Shown piece by piece: positions 56,714 through 64,000 of a stretch of DNA of 64,000 bases. The stretch's first letter is position 1; each line of letters begins with the position of its first letter. A program made the position numbers and the translations under genes. The notes under the pieces are model-generated. The model was not told the DNA's origin and searched no databases. It saw only the letters and a program-made list of their open reading frames with translations. Origin of the DNA: Chytridium lagenaria (lineage: Eukaryota > Chytridiomycota > Chytridiomycetes > Chytridiales > Chytridiaceae); NCBI GenBank assembly GCA_025449115.1, contig JAHLKC010000034.1, positions 240,050 to 304,049 on the forward strand, written 5' to 3'.

Positions 56714-57686
56714 TTAACAAATCCTTGGTAAAAAAAAAAAACACGTAAAAACAGTTATTATTATAAATGTGTTAACGTGTTTATGTACGCGTAGTTTAAG
56801 AGGCTTTATGAATATCATAACGTGTTTATGTACGCGTAGTTTAAGAGGCTTTATGAATATCATTATTGCATGAATAGGTTTCTCTACTACATACCGCGTC
56901 AAAGTCTTTCGAAGAGATTACAAGATTCTCACCAAACGTGAAGAATGCAGTAGCAACTATACCACAACAGAAGCGTGTCTAAGGATACATGGCACAACAC
57001 AACAAAAAGAAACCAGTTATGGTTAGAGATCGTAAACAATAATCGCCTCCACTCACTCCTTCGCATCATCCTCAGTTGTTGTTTCAGCATCCCCAAACAC
57101 CGCCGCATCCGGCCATATCTTTTGATGGACGCAAGAGCGACACGATCGATTGAAAGTCCCTGCTCATACTTCTCAACACGTCAACGGAACGCCTGGGGTG
57201 TCGACTCTTGGTGTTGATTCACTATTTCGACATATTTATACTTGGCTCCTATAATGTATCCAAATAGCAATCTCCTTTGAGTGGTGAGTATACCCCGCCT
57301 CATCACTCCCTTCATTATCAAGACGTAACCATTTCCTCATGTCCTCCCAAAAACCATCCTTTGATTCTCCTATTCTCTCGCTATTTCCATAACGGCGAAT
57401 GCTGATCTTTCTGCTTTGATGCTTGATTTTCTACCTTTCCAAAACCAACAGGACCCAAGGAGGTTCGAGTCAGGTAGCGGGCCCAGTTGGGGGTGGTCAG
57501 CTGTCGATCTAAAACGTGTGCTTCGTTCTTTTTAACAACTACTTCTTGAAATGAACACGTAAAAATTATCTATCTATCTACACTATACTTTCATATACAA
57601 GGTTATGATGAACGGGTGCAAGACCAGAAGAATAAGCCAACCCCCCCCCCTCCTTACACCAATCCCTCCTCCCAGCTTTAAAACAC
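56714..57686. other. Intergenic region with a perfect tandem duplication
   Basis: Open frames at 56975-57217 (+) and on the opposite strand (about 57010-57180, with SIDRVALASIKRYGRM) have no support. The notable element is the 45-bp duplication at 56776-56865. A C10 tract lies at 57641-57650. Confidence 0.4.
56776..56865. repeat. 45-bp tandem duplication, two near-identical copies
   Basis: The unit cgtgtttatgtacgcgtagt... ending in gaatatcat is present twice head to tail. The copies differ only in the last two bases (ataa against atta). Such identity implies a very recent duplication or an assembly repeat. Confidence 0.92.
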
Positions 57687-59532
57687 TCATTCCCACTCTC
57701 CAAAATCCCCGGCATAACAATCACAAAAGCCCCCACACGCCGCAAACCCCAACAACGCCATCTGAAAATACACAGACCAATCCACCTTCATCCTCTCAAA
57801 CTCCTCCACAACCTCCTTCAAATCCGCTCTCGTCACTTTCACCTCCACCATCAATTCACACGCATCCATGAATAAACTTATCACCGTGATCACAACACCT
57901 CGGATCAGGTGTGTCTGGAATGAAAGGGGATCTCGACATTGCGTCCATGTGGATTGTGGGGTGTGGTGGTGAAGAGGAGCGTGATGAGGAACGCGGCGAT
58001 ACGACTGCACCATTCGGAAAACATGGAGGCGAGGTTGTGGAATGCAAAACGGGTTTCTTCAGAAATTGGCGTGAATAACGGTATGGAAGGAGGATCGGGA
58101 ACCAAGACATTCACAAGATCATTATCCTCGTTTGTGAAATCGCACGGTGATTCGGTGTAAGCTCTTCTTTTTATAATCAGGGGGTGAATCTTCCGTTAAT
58201 CGCATCAAGGACGGTTTGGTTTTTTGAACATCCGTCACATTCATGATCACGTGTTTCTGAACCTGATGGTATGTCTCGCTTAAAATCGGTGTCGTCTTTC
58301 CTTTCCGCTCCAACTGTAACCGTCTAAATGTCGCTGCAGAAAAGATTCGACTCGCAAAGATGACGATGTGGGAGCATATGACGGCGATGGTGAAGGTGGT
58401 GTTGTCGCGGATTTCAGCGAGAAGAAGGTTGCTTAATGAACTCCAGACCATATCTTGACTTTATAGAGGTGACAAAAACTGTGAGTTTGATATGATGGCA
58501 ATGGTATGTTACCAGACTATAAACCTAAACTGTGTGTGTTTTTTGATTAGACAGGGCAATCGGTTATAGTTATAAAGTAAAAGATAAAAAAAAAAAATAA
58601 AAAAAAAGTGGGCTTACAGTATTGTAATTCAGAGTCCTTTCTTCTTCAATATTTGTAGGCTCCTTAGTTGAATACAACTTTAAACCACGACGCGCTAATT
58701 GCGACGAAATATACCGTAAAATGGGAAATCTATAATCACATCAACACCCTCGATGCAAACCCACAACGAAAAGATAACGACTAAAAACCACTTACACAAT
58801 CCCAAACAAGCAGACAGATTTCACCATATCCACAACACTCACTGAACCACTTGTCGTCCTTGATATCGACAAAAAGACGACACTGACTGTCCTAAAAACC
58901 CCCACCATCAATACATCTCATTATAAACACGACGAACTTACAAATTATACGATACCATTAAATAATAAACAAGAGATTGAAGAGCGCAGAGTCGAATGAG
59001 TGCAGTCAAACCAAGCTCGTCGTTCCAATACAGTAATGGATTTAAAAAAGTCGGTAAAAGACATGTTGGGAGGATGATCTGATATGATGCTTCTATGAGG
59101 GATTTCCTTGTTAACGACCAAAGTAACGGACCCAGCGCGATGATGGGTGTCGCAAGAAGCATATAGTCCATGTGTGGGTTAAACCACAGTTTTTTCTTTG
59201 CATAAAAACTCGCCATTATAATACTTGTGGAAGTTTTAACCATGGGCACTAAATAGAAATACTTACCCTGGGATGAAGTTGAGGAACACTCCAAAGACTT
59301 TAGTGTCATCCATGAACGGCACTTTATCTGTTTGATCAATCACAGAGTTGCTCAAGATATACTTGATGGCGACTAACCCCATCGTGGACATGGTAGCGTA
59401 TAAAGATATTGGTTTTATCATGGTGTTGAGGCACCTCGCTTCGTTGATGGTATTGAACCATCCAGATGGTTCTGCTTTTGTGGTGCCCATGTAGAAGGAA
59501 GGTTTGAGTAGAGACTTTGAATTGTTGCTCAT
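57687..59532 (-). CDS. Multi-pass membrane protein, unknown
   Basis: Not recognised. ATG at 59532 (MSNNSKSLLKPSFYMGTTKA). Hydrophobic segments follow: LYATMSTMGLVAIKYIL, GVFLNFIPG...YFYLVPM, MLLATPIIALGPLLWSL, IILPTCLLPTFLNPLLYW, LCALQSLVYYLMV, VSVVFLSIS, FTIAVICSHIVIFASRIF, SRIAAFLITLLFT, VVITVISLFMDACEL and QMALLGFAACG, so eight to ten helices. A conserved-looking part is EETRFAFHNLASMFSEWCSR. Introns occur near 58890-58940, 58740-58800 and 58460-58610. An extra G at 59266-59271 and a shift in a C5 run near 58185 are needed. A C-terminal amphipathic helix (RADLKEVVEEFERMKVDW) precedes the last segment. The topology suggests a transporter or receptor-like protein, but no family motif is visible. 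Confidence 0.55.
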
Positions 59533-60047
59533 TAAAGGTTCTTGATCCGTGGGGATTAACGCATGGATTTACCAGCTTTGAGGAGATGAAAAGTGGATGG
59601 GTTGGGATAATATTACCAAAGTCTTGGTACGTTTTGGGAAACTGGCATTCTTTTCATGAGCCAACTTGAGGTGTGGGGGGACGGCTAGGGGCAGTACTTG
59701 TGAAAATAATATCGTAATATGGTCATTTTAGGATAAAAGTGTAGAGATGAGATAGTCGTTTAAAGGGAAAAAGTAAAGTTCTTTTACAACTTGCTTTCTA
59801 CAAGGTATTCTTCAACTTCCCGTCTTATTGTGAAGCCACGTTGAGATTACAGCATAGCGCCTTGCTGGCGATGGACATATCTTTGTAAATGACATGGGGG
59901 CTGACCACCATCGTGGAAATGCATTTCTAAATCACCATGATATTGGTCTTTTTGCAGTTCAAAGTGGCCGAGTCGTCGCCGTTGGACATAAAAACGCCGT
60001 TACCATGTCACCCCCAACTTCAAAAAAAAAAAACGTACCAAAAAACC
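59533..60047. promoter_or_regulatory. Divergent promoter region
   Basis: Between the multi-pass protein (-) and the LOG gene (+). An A12 tract lies at 60021-60032 just before the LOG start. No specific element. Confidence 0.35.
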
Positions 60048-61058
60048 ATGACATCAACAATCAACAGCATCACCGTCTTCTGCGGATCCGGGTTCGGGAC
60101 GGACCCCATCTTTAAATCAGAAGCGCAAGTTCTTGGCAAGATGATGGCGGATCGTGGTATCCGGCTTGTATACGGTGGAGGGTATTTAAATCCTTTTTAT
60201 GATGTTTTGTTCATGCCTTTTAGGAATAAGGGATTGATGGGGGTGATGGCGGAAACGGTTGCTGAGAATGGGGGAAGGTGTTGGGATTATTCCGCAGGCG
60301 ATGGTGAGGGTTTTGTTTGGGTTAGTGGGAAGCTGATGGTTGTTTGTTTGTAGACTAAGATTGAAGGGATGTCGATGGCGGGGGAAACGATTTTTGTGCC
60401 GTATGAAAGAGGTGTGATGATTTTTTCTAAGGTTTTTTGTAGGATATGCATACGAGAAAGGCGACGATGAATAAGCATTGTGATGCGTTTATTGCGTTGC
60501 CTGGTGGACATGGTGAGTATCGTTTTTATCGCCGTCGTCTTTTACTATTTCCTTTTGGCGTTTCAACATCCCGAACGTTCATTAAATGATATTTTTCATC
60601 ACCGTCGTCTTCTATTTCTTTTTTGCGTTTCATCCGAACGTTCATTAAATGCTCTTTTTCAATCGCTCTGTTCCAACCTTCTCTTTCTCAATCTCTGTTT
60701 CCACCTGCTCTTTCTCAATTCTCTTTTCCCACCTGCTCTCTCTCAATTTCTTTTCCCACCTTCTCTCAATTTCCCCAACCTTCCAGGCACCTTTGAAGAA
60801 CTCCTCGAAGTCGTCACCTGGTCCCAACTCTCCATCCACGCCAAACCCATCATCGTCATCAACGTCCATCACTTTTACGATCCCCTCAAGCAACTCCTTG
60901 ATAACGGGGTGACCAAGGGGTTTATTCGATCGGAAAATCGGAATATCATGGTGTTTGTGGATTCCGCAAAAGAGGCTTTGGACGCGGTGGATGCGTATCG
61001 GAAGACGACGGGGGCTTATCCTATTAATTGGGAGGATGGGACGGATAAGCCTGTGTGA
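60048..61058 (+). CDS. LOG-family phosphoribohydrolase (cytokinin-activating enzyme type)
   Basis: ATG at 60048. The order is SITVFCGSG, QVLGKMMADRGIRLVYGGG, then after a 44-nt intron NKGLMGVMAETVAENGG, an I-I-P-Q-A-M segment, TKIEGMSMAGETIFVP, DMHTRKATMNKHCDAFIALP, GG-HGTFEEL (the PGGxGTxxE motif, split by the intron at 60513-60786), and VVTWSQLSIHAKPIIVIN. The conserved Arg-Lys (HTRKA) and Glu residues of the active site are present. LOG enzymes release free bases from nucleoside 5'-monophosphates; in plants and some fungi this yields active cytokinins, in others it may be nucleotide clean-up. One frame change is needed near 60280. Length about 220, normal. The intron that splits the active-site motif is unusually long for this window and made of repeats. 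Confidence 0.88.
60520..60775 (+). repeat. Two repeat families filling one LOG intron
   Basis: First, a direct duplication of about 65 bp: atcgccgtcgtcttttacta... to ...attaaatgatatttttc (60528-60597) and atcaccgtcgtcttctattt... to ...attaaatgctctttttc (60598-60660). Second, five CT-rich units of about 20 bp with the core ccacctgctctttctcaatt (60661-60775), also found at 42.75 kb. Confidence 0.85.
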
Positions 61059-61425
61059 GATACCTGGAAAGGATTGGGTTGGGGATGATTGGAAAGTGAA
61101 AGGATGGAAGGTGGTTTTGGAGATGATGATATAAATAAACAGAGTTTTACAATACCCGTGAAAAGGCGTTGCTTTGGGTGCTGCTGTCTTGTGGTTTATT
61201 TGAACAGTGTTGTTTTCCGCAAAACGGGTCGAGTTTTCCCGCACTACAATGCCGAATCTTTATTTATCCGTAAGTTATAAAAAAAAATACAAATCACGAT
61301 CTCCGATCCCCTCACCCGTCTCTGCTTGACCACCCCTTCCACCACACCCCTACATAAAACCCTCCCCCCCCACTACCTCCATCATCTCCAAACCTCTATT
61401 CCACCTAGAAAATATAAGCTGCAAC
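61059..61425. other. Intergenic region
   Basis: Between two + strand genes. The 3' part (61300-61420) is C-rich, with poly-C and CCT tracts just before the ATG at 61426. Nothing else seen. Confidence 0.4.
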
Positions 61426-62399
61426 ATGTCCGCTCCCCTTCACGCCACCGTCCTCCGTCTCCTCCTCATCCTCCTCCACACCACCTTCAGCATCTACGTC
61501 ATCTACAACGTCACCACCTCCTTCCAAAAAGAACCCATCTCCATCGGATTCACCAAACTCCTTCAAAGCCCATGGGCCATCACCGCCTTATTCGACTACA
61601 TCGCTTCCATCCCCTTAGGCGCCACCTTCATCGCTCTTCACACCTCTGAATCCCCTCTCCTCGCTCTATTGACGGGTGGCATCACGGCAGGGTTGGGGAA
61701 CCCTGTTGTTGGGATGGGTGCTGCGTTGATGGTGATCCAGGCTCGGAGTTTGAGGGGGGCGTGGTTGGAGGGGAAACGGGGGGGGTGAATGTGATGGGGG
61801 TTTGGGTGTTTAGGGGTTGGTGGCGATGAATTTGGTGGTTTATGTTGGGGTGATTGGGAGGGCGTTTTTGTTGGAGGAGCCTGGGGAGGGGTGGAGGAGG
61901 ATTAGGGGTGAACCGTGGAATTGGACTACGTTTGTGGATAGTTTTGAGGGGGTTTTGTTTGCGATTAGTTATGTGGTGGTGAGAGAGTGGGGGAGGGTTG
62001 GGGTTTGTGTGTTTTTTGTTGTGGGGTTGTTGGTGGGTGGGAATGGGTTTGGGGTGAGTGTGTTTTTGTTTTTCCGTAACCCTCTTTCATTTGTTTTTGT
62101 TTTGTTTGCTGTTCACTTTGCACACGGTTTTTTTATATTTGTCGTTTGGAATCGTTTACTTTCCAAACCCCTTTTTATCTTTGTCGTTCACTTTCCAAAC
62201 TTTTTTACATCCAAACTTTCCAATTCACACCCTCCCCATTCGGTACCTGCTTTCTTAACCGTTTTATTTCCGGGAACAGTGCATCTACGTCCTCCTTGCC
62301 ACGATCGGTGCTTCCAATATCCGGGAAGCCATTCTATCCACCAAGCCTATCCCCTTTTTCGGGTCAAACCATCATGAATATCAAACCATCTCGGGATGA
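61426..62399 (+). CDS. Small multi-pass membrane protein, DUF1475-like
   Basis: ATG at 61426. Helices: VLRLLLILLHTTFSIYVIYN, a W-A-I-T-A-L-F-D-Y-I-A-S-I motif, LLALLTGGITAGLGNPVVG; after a frame change near 61780, MNLVVYVGVIGRAFLL, WTTFVDSFEGVLFAISYVVV, VCVFFVVGLLVGGN and, after an intron of about 220 nt (62055-62277), IYVLLATIGASNIREAIL. Plant DUF1475 and DUF2834 proteins share the pattern of a Trp followed by an Asp in the second helix (P-W-x-x-x-x-x-x-D) and a final GN-x-YVLLA segment, seen twice here: PWAITALFD and PWNWTTFVD. That suggests two tandem copies of a two-helix unit. Function unknown. The last intron contains imperfect repeats of ttcactttccaaac. Confidence 0.6.
62140..62225 (+). 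repeat. Intron repeats (tttccaaac units)
   Basis: Inside the last intron of the DUF1475-like gene the unit tttgtcgttcactttccaaac and variants (tcgtttactttccaaac, tccaaactttccaattc) occur three to four times. Confidence 0.65.
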
Positions 62400-63150
62400 G
62401 GAAATGAACATCCGGAGAAACCGTTTTGTTTGTGTACATATCTTGGGTATCTCATTCTTATCTATGCTTATGGAATAAAGCGTTTGTTTTTTTTTTGTTT
62501 GTTTTTTGGGTCTCCTCATATCTTTGGAATTTATATAAAAAGACGTTAAATCTGTAGTTTTTGTTGACTTTATACAAGAGTTTTAAAGCGTCATTTCATT
62601 ACTATAGTAGTTTGGTGGTCCGAGGTGGGCCGATATCTTTAAAAGCCAGAGTCTCCTGCAATCATCTCAGAAAACGAAATGGACCCAGTGTTGGGTATTT
62701 TTTTAAACAACAAACCGCCAACACTGGGAAGAAATAAAACACTTTCCCTCACACCCTTTTCTCTCTTTCCTCGTTTCTACAAAAGTCGAAAATGAAATAT
62801 AGAGACTTTTGGGTTTTTATTGTCAACATGGTATGCGAACCATCAACCCCATCCACGAAAACACACATGTCCATACCTCCCCTTGAATCGATAAATACAA
62901 ATCTCGGCGTTGATCTCTTTACACATCTCCTTCATCTACCCCCAACTCCTCCTTCCGTCTTCCCCTTCACACATAACGCCACTCCTCTACCCCTAATCTA
63001 CAACCTCCATGACCACTTTATACCCGCACACCCATCTTCAACAAACCCCCTTTACAAATAATGCCCCTCCACCACCTTCACCCCATCTTCACCTTCCCTT
63101 CACAAATAATGCCCCTCCACCACCTTCACACCCATCTTCCACAAACCCCT
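62400..63150. other. Intergenic region
   Basis: Convergent spacer. A + strand frame at 62792-63061 (MKYRDFWVFIVNMVCEPSTP) has no motif and runs into the repeat array, so I leave it uncalled. T10 tract near 62487. Confidence 0.4.
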
Positions 63151-63200
63151 TCACAAATAATGCCCCTCCACCTTCACCCCCATCTTCAACTCCTCAATAA
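63045..63200. repeat. Tandem repeat containing copies of a gene's 3' end
   Basis: Three copies of a unit of about 45-50 bp with the core tcacaaataatgcccctcca. The copy nearest 63151 is the true end of the 71-residue gene on the minus strand, including its stop codon. The others lie in its 3' flank. Confidence 0.85.
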
Positions 63201-63445
63201 GCTGCACCCTCCGTGCAATCGCCACCTTATTCTCTTCAATCGCCTAAAATACCCACATTAAAACACCCAACAAAAGTCTCTTCACCTGCTCAAAATCAGT
63301 ATCGGGTCCCGATTCAAGGGCTTGAAGGAGCTGGATGTTGGATTCGCAGAGTTTTGCAATGTTGGATGAGAGTTCACGGATCTTTTTGGGTTAGACATGG
63401 GGAGGTGGGGTGGGATACCTGTGCTTCAATGTCGCTGGCGTTCAT
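63151..63445 (-). CDS. Small coiled-coil protein, 71 aa
   Basis: Three exons with clean GT-AG introns and no frame shift: 63419-63445, 63286-63381 and 63151-63243; the introns are 37 and 42 nt. The protein starts MNASDIEAQIRELSSNIAKL, continues LLQALESGPDTDFEQ and ends IARRVQLIEELKMGVKVEGH and YL. Two helices with Leu/Ile heptads separated by a Pro-Asp turn suggest a helical hairpin. The pattern D-F-x-x-A-I-x-E-N-K-x-x-I-A-R-R recalls the C-terminal half of small fungal chaperone-like proteins such as Tma17, but the match is too short to name it. Its stop codon lies inside the tandem repeat at 63.05-63.20 kb. Confidence 0.7.
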
Positions 63446-63762
63446 GATAAAGGAGGTTTATTGACAATTTGAATCAAGTGGATGTTGTAGATATATGGAT
63501 GATTTTGATACTAGTTTTTAAAGCATATTGACATGCAATATGCATGTATGGATGCATGGACTCTTGTTTTTACAGGTGCAGCTGGGGGTTGAATCCTACA
63601 GTGATAACTCAAAAAAGAAATAGAACGACATACTTTTCTAAAGAAAAAATACTGTATTTAAAAAAAGTGTACTGAATAAGCAAGAGACGACAAAAAGACA
63701 CAACACTCAAAGAAACTACACCATAATCACGACAATGAAAAAAACAAATCTCCCAACATTGC
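63446..63762. other. Intergenic region
   Basis: AT-rich promoter side of the small coiled-coil gene and 3' flank of the surface-protein gene. Nothing coding seen. The short repeat gcatgtatggatgcatgga lies near 63542-63560. Confidence 0.45.
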
Positions 63763-64000
63763 TCAGAAAAGCGCAACAACAACAGGTGCCATCACTGCGA
63801 AAAGCGAGGCCGCAAGGGAACCAGCGGACGAGGTGGTGGTGGTGGTGGTAGCGGCGGCAGCGGGGTGGCAGGCTTGACAGATGGGACGTTGGCACCGGTT
63901 TGTCTAGAGGAGGTGGTGGTGCGAGGGTGGAACGGGGGGCGGCGCTCACGGTGGCAGTGTTGACGGGGGGAGCAGAGACGGAGACGGCGCCATCACGGGT
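63763..64000 (-). CDS. C-terminus of a GPI-type surface protein (partial)
   Basis: Only the 3' end is in the window; the gene continues past 64000. The visible part is Pro/Val/Ser/Thr-rich (APPVNTATVSAAPRSTLA) and, after a frame change near 63900, ends in a Thr run, a small-residue cluster (SSAGS, a good omega site) and a hydrophobic tail LAASLFAVMAPVVVALF with the stop at 63763. That is the standard signal for a glycosylphosphatidylinositol anchor. The function of the ectodomain cannot be judged from here. Confidence 0.6.

Noticed and set aside
59255..59275. An 18-nt intron (GTAAGT to TTTAG) in the multi-pass protein
   Set aside because: Too short to be spliced. Removing one G restores a continuous frame through the same bases, so an indel is more likely.
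1..64000. Transposons, rRNA or tRNA genes, viral insertions
   Set aside because: I looked for reverse transcriptase, transposase and integrase motifs, long terminal or inverted repeats with target duplications, and tRNA arms, and saw none that I could support. A tRNAscan and a repeat-library search would be needed to exclude them.

Overview
This is a stretch of nuclear DNA from a fungus, most likely a zoosporic (flagellated) one such as a chytrid. Genes lie on both strands, are interrupted by short GT-AG introns (often 35-65 nt) and are compact but not in operons. Many products carry Ser/Pro/Gln-rich low-complexity tracts. Fungal-type genes (SCAMP, SIL1, UBC7, a PIAS/Siz SUMO ligase, an LRR-RhoGEF, an NCE101-like protein, a CYP52/CYP86-type P450) sit beside an enkurin homologue, a protein of motile flagella. 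The chytrid assignment is an inference from that combination.

Layout. 0.5-6.0 kb (minus): a decayed F-box/ankyrin-like gene and an upstream gene for a repeat-rich protein with D-T-R-Y motifs. 6.7-12.5 kb: NUDIX hydrolase (-), PH-domain/poly-Q protein (+), SIL1 exchange factor (-). 13-18.7 kb (+): a two-helix membrane protein ORF running straight into an LRR-DH-PH RhoGEF. 19.2-22.1 kb (+): PIAS/Siz SUMO ligase, then a small unknown protein and an NCE101-like protein. 24.2-27.7 kb (+): a second, inverted copy of the 0.5-6.0 kb gene pair, also broken. 28.2-33 kb (-): enkurin, UBC7/UBE2G2, SCAMP. 33.5-37.8 kb (-): a secreted, extremely acidic pentapeptide-repeat protein and a P450. 38.9-42 kb (-): a disordered protein. 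42.9-45.4 kb (+): an AAA ATPase with an unrecognised C-terminal region. 45.6-48.4 kb (-): a DUF1294 protein and a glycine/sarcosine-type methyltransferase. 48.7-50.9 kb (+): a SEL1-repeat protein. 51.2-59.5 kb (-): a membrane-anchored GH26-like protein, an atypical 2-Cys peroxiredoxin (Prx5 type), a Pro/Ser-rich membrane protein and a multi-pass membrane protein. 60-62.4 kb (+): a LOG-family nucleoside phosphate hydrolase and a DUF1475-like membrane protein. 63.1-64 kb (-): a 71-residue coiled-coil protein and the C-terminus of a GPI-type surface protein.

Two features of the window as a whole matter most. First, the gene pair at 0.5-6.0 kb is present again, inverted, at 24.2-27.7 kb; this shows by direct comparison which copy lost or gained which base. 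Second, nearly every conserved gene needs one or more single-base shifts to keep its domain in frame, often in a short homopolymer. That looks more like uncorrected long-read indels than mass pseudogenisation, and coordinates of coding features should be read as spans that include introns and frame changes.
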